Assembly: GCA_029210125.1 (NCBI GenBank)
Contig: JARGPR010000001.1
Location: 186,001-250,000, forward strand
Reading direction: 5' to 3'
Length of the DNA stretch: 64,000 nucleotides
Source: Pseudomonadales bacterium
GTDB taxonomy: Bacteria > Pseudomonadota > Gammaproteobacteria > Pseudomonadales > JAHRWD01
In this document: positions 24,971 through 33,696 of the stretch, piece by piece
Layout: every line of letters starts with the position of its first letter
Position numbering within the stretch: position 1 is the stretch's first letter
The notes under the pieces: generated by a model
Database searches by the model: none
What the model saw: the letters and a program-made list of their open reading frames with translations, nothing else
Told to the model about the DNA's origin: nothing
Program-made: the position numbers and the translations under genes

Positions 24971-25019
24971 AACGGCCCTGTATACGCTGATTTTTTGCGA
25001 TACTGGGCCGTTTTCTGTT
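24971..25019 (+). terminator. Rho-independent terminator after nitronate monooxygenase
   Basis: AACGGCCC-t-GTAT pairs with ATAC-t-GGGCCGTT across a 16-base loop and is followed by TTTTCTGTTT. Confidence 0.8.
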
Positions 25020-25117
25020 TATAGGTATCCGCGTTCGTTGAGTGCCTGCATCAGTTCCCTCCGTTTTATCCTTTGTCTCTAATGGTTCTTTGAGGGCTTT
25101 GCTGATGACTATGAGCA

Positions 25118-25143
25118 GTTACAATTTGTTACAACTTGTCACC
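25118..25143. promoter_or_regulatory. 10-bp direct repeats upstream of the Spy/CpxP-like gene
   Basis: GTTACAATTT-GTTACAACTT-GTCACC: two exact and one imperfect repeat with a 10-base period. The reverse strand reads GTAAC-N5-GTAAC, near the CpxR box GTAAA-N5-GTAAA. It lies about 90-115 bases before the ATG at 25232, so it is a good candidate site for the response regulator encoded at 25842. Confidence 0.5.
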
Positions 25144-25231
25144 CTTCTGAAAAGTTATATTGCCTGTGCGGCGCTACTATTATCTCCGGTAACTACTTTT
25201 TTCAAATGGTTTTCACTACTGGAGATTGAAC

Positions 25232-25729
25232 ATGAAGAAAACAAAGAAAATACTCGTTGGTTCATTGATTGTAATCACGTTAGGAGCCGTTGGGGCATTA
25301 ACTGCTAGCGGATATGGACATGGCTGGGGCGGAGATCGTGGTCACATGGCTGTCATGATGGCAGAACGGATGATGAGCCACGCCACCAAAGAGTTAGATC
25401 TAACAGAAACGCAGCAAGCAAACCTGCAGGCATTGCAGCAAAAGGTTTTATCCTTGCGCACCGAGGCCCGCATGGGTAAACAGGAAACCAGACAGGAGCT
25501 GATGCAACAGCTTTTGCAGCCGACTCTGGATCAGGAGCATATGATGATGATGGTCAGAGACCGATTACAGCTGGCAGAACAAAAAGCACCGGAAGTGATC
25601 GCGGCCCTGGCGGTCTTTTCAGATAGCCTTACAGCGGAGCAAAAAAACAAAATAAAGGAGAAAATAGAAAAACACAAAAGGCATGATCGACGCGAGCGCT
25701 ATCATGGCGATTATCCTAGACATGACTAG
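25232..25729 (+). CDS. Spy/CpxP-family periplasmic protein
   Basis: This 165-residue protein starts at ATG 25232 (a TTG two codons earlier is less likely; GGAGA precedes it). The signal peptide is about MKKTKKILVGSLIVITLGAV. The mature part is His/Met-rich at the start (GYGHGWGGDRGHMAVMMAER) and then helical, with LDLTETQQANLQALQQKVL and LTAEQKNKIKEKIE, two LTxxQ motifs as in Spy and CpxP. The C-terminus is very basic and His-rich. Such proteins act as periplasmic chaperones or as inhibitors of the sensor kinase. The downstream response regulator and kinase make a feedback loop likely. Confidence 0.85.
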   Translation: MKKTKKILVGSLIVITLGAVGALTASGYGHGWGGDRGHMAVMMAERMMSHATKELDLTETQQANLQALQQKVLSLRTEARMGKQETRQELMQQLLQPTLDQEHMMMMVRDRLQLAEQKAPEVIAALAVFSDSLTAEQKNKIKEKIEKHKRHDRRERYHGDYPRHD

Positions 25730-25743
25730 CATTTTGTAGCTGC

Positions 25744-25793
25744 ATATACCCTGATCTAAATGTTCTATTAACAGGATTTAGATCGGGGTATAT
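25744..25793. terminator. Long hairpin between spy-like gene and response regulator
   Basis: ATATACCCTGATCTAAAT (25744-25761) pairs with ATTTAGATCGGGGTATAT (25776-25793): 18 bp with a single G-U and a 14-base loop, then TTGATTTTAAG. It probably ends or attenuates the transcript before the two-component genes. Confidence 0.65.
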
Positions 25794-25841
25794 TTGATTT
25801 TAAGAATCGAGCTTGCAACCTGTTAATCACCGGATGAATAG

Positions 25842-26534
25842 ATGACTAAAATCCTGCTAATAGATGATGACGAACAATTGGGCCCGCCGTTGGCGACCTA
25901 TTTTGAACGCTATGATCTGCAGTTAGAGCAGGTAACCCACCCTGAGCAAGGCCTTGATGCGATTCAACATAATGATTACCAGTTGGTAATTCTCGATATC
26001 ATGTTGCCGGATATGGATGGTTTTGAAGTCTGTCGAGAACTACGAAAAACCAGTGATATTCCTGTTGTGATGTTAACCGCTCGTGGAGAAGTGATGGACC
26101 GCGTGATCGGTTTGGAATTGGGCGCGGATGATTACCTTCCAAAACCCTTTGAGCCGCGGGAATTAGTCGCCCGAATCCAGACAATCCTCAAACGCACCAA
26201 GCCACAAATCAATGGAGATTCCGCAGATGAACCCCTGAGTTATGGGCCCTTATCCATTGATTTACAATATCGTCAGGTTAAGGTTGATGGCAAACTTTTG
26301 GAATTAAGCGGCCGTGAATTTCAGCTATTGGTTATGCTTGCTCGAGAGCCGGGCCGTAACTACAGTCGTGATCAAATTGTCAGTGAGTTACGCGGGATTG
26401 ATGCGGAACTGTTTTCACGTTCTGTGGATATTCTGGTTAGTCGGTTACGAAACAAATTGAAACCGCTGGATTGCATCAAAACAAACTGGGGGGCAGGGTA
26501 CTGTTTTATTGAGCCGACTAACTTCTCAGGTTAA
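25842..26534 (+). CDS. OmpR-family response regulator (CpxR/RstA-like)
   Basis: This 230-residue protein has a receiver domain (ILLIDDDEQLG; phospho-acceptor Asp52 in LVILDIMLPDMDG; Lys in DDYLPKPFEPREL) followed by a winged-helix domain: LELSGREFQLLVMLAREPG, and the recognition helix in FSRSVDILVSRLRNKL. The SVDxxVSRLRxKL motif is typical of the CpxR/RstA group. It should bind tandem direct repeats, and a fitting set lies upstream of the Spy-like gene at 25118. The sensor kinase follows after 29 bases. Confidence 0.92.
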   Translation: MTKILLIDDDEQLGPPLATYFERYDLQLEQVTHPEQGLDAIQHNDYQLVILDIMLPDMDGFEVCRELRKTSDIPVVMLTARGEVMDRVIGLELGADDYLPKPFEPRELVARIQTILKRTKPQINGDSADEPLSYGPLSIDLQYRQVKVDGKLLELSGREFQLLVMLAREPGRNYSRDQIVSELRGIDAELFSRSVDILVSRLRNKLKPLDCIKTNWGAGYCFIEPTNFSG

Positions 26535-26563
26535 TCCCTCAGACTATTTCCTCAAAAAGAGCA

Positions 26564-27880
26564 GTGACTATTTATAAAAGTACCATGAAAAAATTGATCA
26601 AGAATATTCGATACTCGCTGATTTCGAGATTGATATTGCTGCTTTTGGTCACCACGGTTGCACTGCTTGTAGTGGTAAGAATCAGTACCCTGGCGATCAT
26701 GAACAATCAGTTCAAGAACAATATTCTGCCTCATATTTTTGAGTACCAGCGTTATATCGAGCGCGAAATTGGTTCGCCTCCAAATATTAAAAGAGCAAAA
26801 GCAATCGCCCTTCGGACCGGCGCGACGATTCATATTCGTGGCGCGAGCATCAATTGGTCATCGGACAGCAGACCTTTTCATCCATACGACATTGAGTTTA
26901 AAGAGCACCATGATGATGAAGATGAGTTAAAACACGGAGAATCGGATCACGTCAGATACCTGATGTCGGACCGGGGTGACCATAAAATATATATTGGGTT
27001 TGCTCGCCGGCCCGAGCGTCATGGCGAAGGGTTGATCGCTCTATGTCTGATCATCGGTATTGTGTATCTTTGTTACCGGGGTATTAGATCTCTGTTTAGG
27101 CCGATTGAAACCATTCGGCTGGGCGTGCAGAAAATGGGTGAGGGTGAGCTTGATCACCGAATCGAAATAAAACGAAAAGATGAACTTGGCGAGCTGGCCG
27201 CCACGGTGAATACCATGGCTGAGGATATTGAAGGTATGCTCAATTCCAAACGCGAAATGTTGCTGGCAATTAGTCATGAGTTGCGCTCGCCCCTGACCCG
27301 TAGTCGCGTATCGGCCGAGTTGATTGATGACGACACGATCAGAAAAAACCTCAGCAGTGATATGAAGGAGATGGAGCAGCTGATCACTGAGCTATTAGAA
27401 AGCGAAAAACTTAACCAGCGCCATGCACAACTTAATCGTAGCCCGGTTGTGGTTAATAAACTCATTGAGACGTTGTTGACGGAAACCTTTTCCCACGATG
27501 AAATTCAAACGGATCTTCGTGCCGAATCCGTTGAAATGGAGCTCGATGAGCCACGGATACGGTTGCTGGTAAAGAATCTGCTGACCAATGCAGTCCGTCA
27601 CAATAGGCCTGAACAGGGCAATATCGTGATATCAACCGTTTCCCAGCAGGACTCCATTCAGATCACTGTCTCGGATTGTGGTATCGGCATTGAGCCCGAG
27701 CACCTGCCCCATATCACCGAACCCTTTTATAGACCCGACCCATCGCGTCAGCGCAAAACCGGGGGTTACGGGCTGGGTTTGTATCTGTGTCGAATGATCA
27801 CTGAAGCCCACGGTGGGGTCTTGAAAATTGAGAGTGAAGTAGGGCAAGGTACCCGAGTTCAGGTTAGCCTAACTACTTAA
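26564..27880 (+). CDS. Sensor histidine kinase (CpxA-like)
   Basis: This 438-residue protein starts at GTG 26564, or 7 codons later at ATG 26585. Two membrane helices (about 20-45 and 156-172) enclose a short periplasmic domain of roughly 110 residues with a His/Asp/Glu-rich patch (EFKEHHDDEDELKHGESDH), suggestive of metal or cation sensing (inference). HAMP follows, then the phospho-acceptor His238 in LLAISHELRSPLTRSR. The ATP-binding domain has NLLTNAVRHN (N box), VSDCGIGIEPEHL (G1) and GGYGLGLYLCRMI (G2). It acts on the preceding regulator. Confidence 0.92.
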   Translation: MTIYKSTMKKLIKNIRYSLISRLILLLLVTTVALLVVVRISTLAIMNNQFKNNILPHIFEYQRYIEREIGSPPNIKRAKAIALRTGATIHIRGASINWSSDSRPFHPYDIEFKEHHDDEDELKHGESDHVRYLMSDRGDHKIYIGFARRPERHGEGLIALCLIIGIVYLCYRGIRSLFRPIETIRLGVQKMGEGELDHRIEIKRKDELGELAATVNTMAEDIEGMLNSKREMLLAISHELRSPLTRSRVSAELIDDDTIRKNLSSDMKEMEQLITELLESEKLNQRHAQLNRSPVVVNKLIETLLTETFSHDEIQTDLRAESVEMELDEPRIRLLVKNLLTNAVRHNRPEQGNIVISTVSQQDSIQITVSDCGIGIEPEHLPHITEPFYRPDPSRQRKTGGYGLGLYLCRMITEAHGGVLKIESEVGQGTRVQVSLTT

Positions 27881-27984
27881 TCTGTGCCCTTAAAACCGTT
27901 GAACCATTGCATCTGCTGAATTAGGCTTGGTTGCACGAAATTATATCCCAGCCACTTTTTGCGTAGCAGCGCAGGATTCTGCAA

Positions 27985-28344
27985 ATGAGCATGCACGAAA
28001 AAATCGATTACGTTGAGTTTCCCGCCAAAGACCTGGCCGCTGCCAAACAATTCTTTAATACCGTGTTCGGATGGTCCTTTGAGGATTATGGCTCCGAATA
28101 TATCGCTTTTTCCAATCAAGGCCTTGATGGTGGATTTTTTCTATCCGATAAGGTCTCATCTGCCGAAAACGGAAGTGCTCTTATCGTTTTCTATAGCGAC
28201 AACCTGGAACAAACTCAAGCAAAAATAGAGCAGGCTGGTGGAAGCATTCTGAAACCTGTTTATGACTTCCCCGGTGGTCGCCGCTTTCATTTTAGCGATC
28301 CAAATGGGAATGAATACGCAGTCTGGTCTAATCCAAATAATTGA
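27985..28344 (+). CDS. VOC-superfamily (glyoxalase/bleomycin-resistance-like) protein
   Basis: This 119-residue single VOC domain starts IDYVEFPAKDLAAAKQFFNT, then VFGWSFEDYGSEYIAFSNQG, and ends RRFHFSDPNGNEYAVWSNP. The paired beta-alpha-beta-beta-beta units and the final FxDPxGNExAVW are hallmarks of the family. A metal site can be formed by residues of a dimer, but the usual N-terminal His is replaced by Glu (YVEFP). Substrate is unknown. It is followed after 39 bases by a hypothetical gene on the same strand. Confidence 0.85.
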   Translation: MSMHEKIDYVEFPAKDLAAAKQFFNTVFGWSFEDYGSEYIAFSNQGLDGGFFLSDKVSSAENGSALIVFYSDNLEQTQAKIEQAGGSILKPVYDFPGGRRFHFSDPNGNEYAVWSNPNN

Positions 28345-28383
28345 ATTTAATCTCTCACTTTTAAAAAAGGTATATCACTACAT

Positions 28384-28731
28384 ATGAAGTTTACAGAAGA
28401 AAATGCCGAAGCTCTTGGTCAACCTATTCTCGATAGCGTGCTCAAGGCTCACGCAGAATCTGATTACCAGCTACTCACTAAATTTTTTTCAAAGGATCTG
28501 AAAGGGGTTTTAACAGAGGAAACATTTCGGGAAGCTATACAGAATGAATTATCAACCTACGGTAAAGTCAGTTCAACGACTTACCTTGGCCACCTCAATC
28601 GGAAAGGTGAGCTGCAACTACTCTGGAAAGTAAGTTACGTAAAAGGCAAAGAAGATATTTTGTGGGAACTTTATTTGGGTGAAGCTGAGAACAGTGATGG
28701 GTTAGAGGTGTTGGGCCTTTGGTTTGGCTAA
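28384..28731 (+). CDS. Hypothetical protein, NTF2-like fold possible
   Basis: This 115-residue soluble protein has no signal peptide and no cysteine. An N-terminal helix (ILDSVLKAHAESDYQLLTKFFSKDL) leads into strands STTYLGHLNRKGELQLLWKV and a final VLGLWFG. Cone-shaped NTF2-like proteins show this order, with a helix carrying FFS and late strands with W. I do not recognise a named family. It shares direction and spacing with the VOC gene (39 bases) and the epimerase (96 bases), so it may be co-transcribed with them. Confidence 0.6.
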   Translation: MKFTEENAEALGQPILDSVLKAHAESDYQLLTKFFSKDLKGVLTEETFREAIQNELSTYGKVSSTTYLGHLNRKGELQLLWKVSYVKGKEDILWELYLGEAENSDGLEVLGLWFG

Positions 28732-28827
28732 TGTAACCGTTTAGTATCTAACTTGATTTAGCCGTAACAAAATAATGTGCGCTTTTGTACATGCTCTCCA
28801 AACTAAAAAAATAGAGAGAATCTGACC

Positions 28828-29802
28828 GTGAAAATATTTATTACCGGAGCATCAGGCTTTGTTGGTGGTGCTGCTTTAAAACGGCTCAGTCCACAACATC
28901 AAGTTACCGCTATGTCCCGTTCCGAGCAAAGCGATAAAAAAATCCTCGCCATCGGCGGAACCCCGGTGCGCTGCCAGCTTGGCAGTGTTGAGGTAGCAAA
29001 CCTTGAAGGTTGCGATCTGGTAATTCATAGCGCTGCATATATTGGCCCTTGGGGTCCACGACAGCATTACTGGAAAACCAACGTAGAGGGCACCGCGCAG
29101 TTACTGGGCGTGGCGAAACAAGCTGGCGTAAAACGCTTTATCCACATAGGTACTGAGGCCGGTTGTTTTCATGGGCAGCCGATGAAAGGGATCGACGAAA
29201 CCTATCCACTGAGCACCAAATCCCCCTATTACTATTCACAAACCAAAGCCGATGCAGAGCGTAGGGTGATAGCCGCAAACGATGTTGCGAACGGTTTTGA
29301 GACGATTAGTCTGCGTCCTCGTTTTATTTGGGGGCCAGGTGATCAGAGTATTTTGCCCGGAATAATCCAGGCCGTTAAGGCAGATAATTTTATGTGGATA
29401 GGTGGCGGTGAAGCCCTGACCGCCAGCACCTATATTGATAATTTGACCGATGCGATTGAGCTAGCGCTAGAAAAAGGTAACGGTGGTGAAGCCTATTTTA
29501 TTGTTGATGAACAGAGTCATTCCTTCCGTGAATTGCTTTCCGGCATGCTGGCTACTCAAAATCTGACCGTACCGGATAAATCAATACCGAGCTGGCTTGT
29601 TCGCTGCATGGCTTTTGTTGCGGAAACGATCTGGAAAACATTTGGCCTTAAAAGTGATCCGCCCGTAACCTGTTTCGCGGCAGCTTTAATGTCCGTGGAA
29701 TGTACGATTGATAGCGACAAAGCCCAGCAGCAGCTGGGTTATAAACCCGCAGTGAGTATGGAGCAAGGGTTTGAAGCGTTGCGCCAATTGCGTAAAAGCT
29801 AG
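28828..29802 (+). CDS. NAD-dependent epimerase/dehydratase (3-beta-HSD-like extended SDR)
   Basis: This 324-residue extended short-chain dehydrogenase/reductase starts at GTG 28828, with AGAGAGAA upstream. The Rossmann motif is ITGASGFVGGAALKRL, and NAD-binding continues in VIHSAAYIGPWG. The catalytic YxxxK is in SPYYYSQTKADAERRV, followed by LRPRFIWGPGDQSILPG. The whole resembles the group that includes 3-beta-hydroxysteroid dehydrogenases and OleD-type oxidoreductases. Substrate is unknown. A small near-palindrome AGCCCTTTTAAAGGCT follows at the stop (29801-29816) and precedes the convergent nhaA. Confidence 0.87.
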   Translation: MKIFITGASGFVGGAALKRLSPQHQVTAMSRSEQSDKKILAIGGTPVRCQLGSVEVANLEGCDLVIHSAAYIGPWGPRQHYWKTNVEGTAQLLGVAKQAGVKRFIHIGTEAGCFHGQPMKGIDETYPLSTKSPYYYSQTKADAERRVIAANDVANGFETISLRPRFIWGPGDQSILPGIIQAVKADNFMWIGGGEALTASTYIDNLTDAIELALEKGNGGEAYFIVDEQSHSFRELLSGMLATQNLTVPDKSIPSWLVRCMAFVAETIWKTFGLKSDPPVTCFAAALMSVECTIDSDKAQQQLGYKPAVSMEQGFEALRQLRKS

Positions 29803-29838
29803 CCCTTTTAAAGGCTGAACTTGGCTAACCGCCCGCGG

Positions 29839-31209
29839 TTACTCTGGCTGTTTGTAATCAGCTGTATTGGCAGTTAAATAGAGCCAGATAAAGCCAGTAA
29901 GCCCAGCGATAATAGATGCCAATAGAATTCCGGTTTTGGCGATCAGTAATTCCTGGGCATATTGGGCAAAACCTAGCTCAGCGATAAAGATCGACATCGT
30001 AAAACCGATACCCCCCATTAGCCCTACACCAACTATGTGTTTGAAGTTCATGTCGCTGGGCAGTTTGGTTAACCCGAGTTTTACTGCAATCCAGCAAAAA
30101 CCTGCGATACCAAATAATTTTCCGCCTACTAAACCCGCAGTAATACCCAATGATACCGGATGGGTGATGACGCTGCCAAACGAGGCCCAGTCGATGGGAA
30201 TTCCGGCGTTGGCGAGGGAAAATATTGGGATAACAAGGTAGGCAGAGGGCAGGTGCATTTTGTGTTCCAGAACTTGAGCCGGTGCCTGTACTCGCTGCAC
30301 ACCTTCGCCCAAAGCCTGAATACGTGTACGCAACAGGCCATTGGTGAGAACACTGGTGTCATCTTTGTAGGAATCTTTGATTTTATCCACGATATTATTT
30401 GCCTGGGACAGGAATCGTTTGGGGTCATATTTTGGCTGCATTGGAATGGTGAATGCCAGTAATATGCCGGCTATTGTGGCATGTATTCCGCTGTTTAAGG
30501 TGGCTACCCAAAGTACCGTGCCGAGTAAAATGTAGGGTAATGGCCGACGTATACCACCTAGGTTCATCGCAAACAGTAATAGTAAAATCACCGCTGCGGT
30601 AATCAGTGGAACCATGTTGATGGTGTCTGTGTAGAACAGCGCGATGACCAGTACAGCACCGAGATCGTCAACAATGGCAAGGGCTACCAGAAATGTCAGT
30701 AAGCTTTTGGGAACGCGATTTCCCAGCAGTGCCAGAGCACCCAGTGCAAAGGCGATATCTGTTGCCATGGGTATACCCCAACCATCACGGGTGTGGCCAT
30801 CGGGGTTAATACCCATGTAAATAACAACAGGTACAATCATACCGCCCAGCGCTGCAGTAATTGGCAAGATTGCTTGTCTTGGATCGGCTAATTCACCCAC
30901 CAGAATTTCTCGTTTGAGCTCAAGGCCTATCACGAAAAAAAACATAGCCATCAAACCGTCGTTGATCCAGTGATGCAACGACATCGACAGTTCGAAGCCG
31001 GGTACCCCTATCGTAAAGTACGTTTTCAGTATGTGGTGATAGGGTTCACTCCAGTGACTGTTGGCAATGTACAGCGCGATTGCGCCGCAAAGCATGAGTA
31101 GAACTCCACTTGTGGTCTGGCGATGGATAAACTCATCCAGTGGCGATAGCACCGCATCAAAGGCTTTTTCCCAGGGGGCGATATATTCTTTTCCGGATGG
31201 TTTTTTCAT
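29839..31209 (-). CDS. nhaA: Na+/H+ antiporter NhaA
   Basis: This 456-residue inner-membrane antiporter is longer than E. coli NhaA (388 residues) because of an extended loop with KYDPKRFLSQANNIVDKIKD and a longer N-terminus. The key aspartate pair is in ALAIVDDLGAVLVIALFY. Other family signatures are GLMAMFFFVIGLELKREIL, MATDIAFALGALALLG and GGIGFTMSIFIAELGF. It exports Na+ against protons, in keeping with a saline habitat. It follows a DUF411 lipoprotein gene by 12 bases on the minus strand, so the two are one operon. Confidence 0.95.
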   Translation of the reverse strand: MKKPSGKEYIAPWEKAFDAVLSPLDEFIHRQTTSGVLLMLCGAIALYIANSHWSEPYHHILKTYFTIGVPGFELSMSLHHWINDGLMAMFFFVIGLELKREILVGELADPRQAILPITAALGGMIVPVVIYMGINPDGHTRDGWGIPMATDIAFALGALALLGNRVPKSLLTFLVALAIVDDLGAVLVIALFYTDTINMVPLITAAVILLLLFAMNLGGIRRPLPYILLGTVLWVATLNSGIHATIAGILLAFTIPMQPKYDPKRFLSQANNIVDKIKDSYKDDTSVLTNGLLRTRIQALGEGVQRVQAPAQVLEHKMHLPSAYLVIPIFSLANAGIPIDWASFGSVITHPVSLGITAGLVGGKLFGIAGFCWIAVKLGLTKLPSDMNFKHIVGVGLMGGIGFTMSIFIAELGFAQYAQELLIAKTGILLASIIAGLTGFIWLYLTANTADYKQPE

Positions 31210-31221
31210 TAGAATTCTCGA

Positions 31222-31773
31222 TCAATATTGCTGAGAAGGGTTGGTTATGTCCGCATAGAGTTCTGAGCTTCCATCGGATTTAAGCAACAATACTTGGTAT
31301 GGCTCAAAACGGTTGTTCATTTCCATTCCAGGGCTGCCTGCAGGCATATCGGGAACCGCTAATCCGATAGCATCTTTCGGCACTAAAGCCATAAATTGCT
31401 GAATATAACGTGCTGGCACATGCCCTTCAAAAATGTAACCCTGTGCACTAACCGCTGTGTGGCAGGAGCGATATTGTGGTGCGATACCGAGGTCATTTTT
31501 GACCTGGTTTAGATTACTAGGGTGATGGGTTTCAAATGCAAATCCACGTTGTTCAACATGCTCTGCCCATTCAACACAGCAACCACAGGTTGGGCTTTTG
31601 TAGATATCCATTGGGATATCCGCACTGGAAGATACTGTGGCGAGTTTGATCAGATCTGCGTTAGATTTTGATGCCGGTTGCGTCGTGGCTGATTCGCCAG
31701 GTTGTTCGCTGCAGGCAACCAAAAATATAAACGATAAACATGTTGCGATACGAAAGAATTCTTTAGCGCTCAA
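31222..31773 (-). CDS. DUF411 lipoprotein, probable metal-binding
   Basis: This 183-residue protein has a lipoprotein signal peptide (SFIFLVACSEQPG, lipobox Cys near residue 21). The DUF411 domain has YKSPTCGCCVEWAEHVEQRG, then RSCHTAVSAQGYIFEGHVP. The CGCC and CH motifs suggest binding of copper or another soft metal; family members often lie in copper or arsenic clusters. Here the neighbour is nhaA (12 bases downstream), which gives no metal context. The role is unknown. Confidence 0.85.
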   Translation of the reverse strand: MSAKEFFRIATCLSFIFLVACSEQPGESATTQPASKSNADLIKLATVSSSADIPMDIYKSPTCGCCVEWAEHVEQRGFAFETHHPSNLNQVKNDLGIAPQYRSCHTAVSAQGYIFEGHVPARYIQQFMALVPKDAIGLAVPDMPAGSPGMEMNNRFEPYQVLLLKSDGSSELYADITNPSQQY

Positions 31774-31962
31774 CTGAGCCTCCTGGATGGCGAGAGTAGA
31801 ACGGGGTCAATTTCGGTTGGCTGACTGTATCGAACCTAAGGGTCGATGAATAGCGTTAATTGGTTTATTTTCCACAGCCATAAAGCGGTCGCACTTGGGG
31901 TGTTAATTCGGCATCATTGTTTGCCAACCGAACTATAAAAAGTACAACAGGATTTATAGATT

Positions 31963-33261
31963 ATGAACAGAGGTTTTTCAACTGGTTTTAAGGGTATTTT
32001 GCCAGTGTTATGTTTGATGTTGGGTTTGCTTGGTGCGAACCAGGTCAAAGCGGATAGCGCAGAGCTGGACAAATTGCTACAACTAGTAAATCGGCGTTTG
32101 CAAGTGATGGACGATGTGGCGATATACAAATTTGCTCACGGTATTCCAATCGAAAATAAAAAACGCGAAAAAGTCGTATTGGCCAGCGCTATTGCAAACG
32201 CAGCTCAACACCAGCTTAAACCCGCATCGGTTGAAGCGTTTTTCCGTTTGCAGATACAGCTGGCCAAACAAGTGCAGAAGGGCTGGATTGATCAGTGGAG
32301 AGCAGAAGGTAAAAATCCCAAAGGAATAACAACCGATATTCCCGATCTTAAAACCGATATTCGCCCAAAGCTGATCAACCTTGGCGAGCAAATTGTTCGG
32401 CAGTTTCCCCTGGCGTTAGCTGCGCTGCACGATCCGGCACAGCGGGCTAGAAACCGTCATAAAATTGAGCAGGCAATCAGTAGCCCATTTATCTCCACTG
32501 TAATGAAGCACAAGCTGCTGGATGCTATGGCGATGATACAAGTCGAGGCAGCGCATCAACAAAACCAACTACGGTCAATCTTGCAAACTGGTATTTTGCG
32601 GGTCGGCACAACCGGGGATTACAAACCCTTTAGTTATAGAGAACCTGACAATCAGTTTGCAGGTATAGATATTGAGATGGCAAAGGATCTGGCCGACAGC
32701 CTTGGGGTAAAATTACAACTGGTTAAAACATCCTGGCCAACCCTGATGGCGGACCTGGCGGCGGGTCGATTCGATGTCGGCATGAGTGGCATCAGTCGAT
32801 CTTTAAAGCGCAGACGCAGCGCCTTTTTTTCAAACCAATATGCGATTGGGGGTAAAACTTCAATCGGTCGCTGTGATGAAGTAAATCAACTGGATAGTCT
32901 TAAAGAGATTGACCGACCAGGTGTGCGCGTCATTGTGAACCCTGGGGGTACCAATCAGAAATTTGTGCGTGCCAATATCAAAAAAGCACAGGTGATTGTT
33001 TACCCGGATAACACCACTATCTTCGAGCAGATACGCGATGGCCATGCGGACATTATGATCACCGATGATATTGAGGTAAAACTACAGCAACGACTGCATC
33101 CAAAACTTTGCGCAACTATGCCTGATACCTTGCTGACCTACACAGAAAAAGGTTATTTACTGCCACAGGATATTGCTCTGAAAGAGTATCTTGATGGTTG
33201 GTTACAGCAGGTAAAACATAACGGAAAGCTGGAATTGGCCTTTGCCCGTTACCTGCAATAG
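31963..33261 (+). CDS. Periplasmic chorismate mutase (AroQ-gamma) / cyclohexadienyl dehydratase (PheC) fusion
   Basis: This 432-residue protein has a signal peptide (VLCLMLGLLGANQVKADS). Residues about 33-190 match secreted AroQ-gamma chorismate mutase: LLQLVNRRLQVMDDVAIYKF, then PIENKKREKVVLASA, and a helix with FFRLQIQLAKQVQKGW. Residues about 197-432 match PheC, a solute-binding-protein-like enzyme: RVGTTGDYKPFSYR, FAGIDIEMAKDLADSLG, GRFDVGMSGIS, NPGGTNQKFVR and YLLPQDIALKEYL. One protein would turn chorismate to prephenate and then to phenylpyruvate (or arogenate to phenylalanine) in the periplasm. No transporter or transaminase is adjacent. Confidence 0.88.
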   Translation: MNRGFSTGFKGILPVLCLMLGLLGANQVKADSAELDKLLQLVNRRLQVMDDVAIYKFAHGIPIENKKREKVVLASAIANAAQHQLKPASVEAFFRLQIQLAKQVQKGWIDQWRAEGKNPKGITTDIPDLKTDIRPKLINLGEQIVRQFPLALAALHDPAQRARNRHKIEQAISSPFISTVMKHKLLDAMAMIQVEAAHQQNQLRSILQTGILRVGTTGDYKPFSYREPDNQFAGIDIEMAKDLADSLGVKLQLVKTSWPTLMADLAAGRFDVGMSGISRSLKRRRSAFFSNQYAIGGKTSIGRCDEVNQLDSLKEIDRPGVRVIVNPGGTNQKFVRANIKKAQVIVYPDNTTIFEQIRDGHADIMITDDIEVKLQQRLHPKLCATMPDTLLTYTEKGYLLPQDIALKEYLDGWLQQVKHNGKLELAFARYLQ

Positions 33262-33379
33262 CTCAGCAAATCGATCAAATTAAATTTGGAGCTGATTGCG
33301 ATCTGCCGGGCTTGCACTCAGTTTGGGCGTGCACTTTATTCCTGTACACTGAGAATTACCCAATAAAGGAGACCTACCG

Positions 33380-33613
33380 ATGCCTTACAATTCAGAGCTG
33401 CTTGAAGAGCTTAATATACTGGCCCAGTTCAATCTTGATACTACCCAGGAAGGGGTAAAAGTACACAGTTCTGCTAGCGATGCTGTAACTGCGGCCGCGC
33501 AGCGGCTATTCGAAAAGGGGATTACTACTCAGGTCGACGGTGGCTACCTGACCGAGTTAGGCCGCACTGCTGCAGAACATACACAGCATTTATTGTTGAT
33601 CATGAAAGCCTGA
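33380..33613 (+). CDS. TIGR02647 family protein
   Basis: This 77-residue protein starts YNSELLEELNILAQFNLDTT, QEGVKVHSSASDAVTAAAQRLF, and ends QVDGGYLTELGRTAAEHTQH. It fits the small TIGR02647 family seen in Pseudomonas and relatives, whose function is unknown. The last part resembles a winged-helix-like element (DGGYLTxLG), so nucleic-acid binding is possible but not shown. The ATG follows AAAGGAGACC. A strong terminator follows. Confidence 0.85.
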   Translation: MPYNSELLEELNILAQFNLDTTQEGVKVHSSASDAVTAAAQRLFEKGITTQVDGGYLTELGRTAAEHTQHLLLIMKA

Positions 33614-33644
33614 TTTTAGACAGTAATAATAGTAATAGAGAAAA

Positions 33645-33696
33645 GAGGCGCAGGAAGAGTCAGACGACGATTACTTTTCTTGCGCCTTCATTTTTT
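33645..33696 (+). terminator. Terminator after the TIGR02647 gene, overlapping yajD end
   Basis: GAGGCGCAGGAAGAG (33645-33659) pairs with CTTTTCTTGCGCCTT (33674-33688): 15 bp with three G-U pairs and a 14-base loop, followed by ATTTTTT. The right arm encodes the last codons of yajD on the other strand. Confidence 0.75.
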
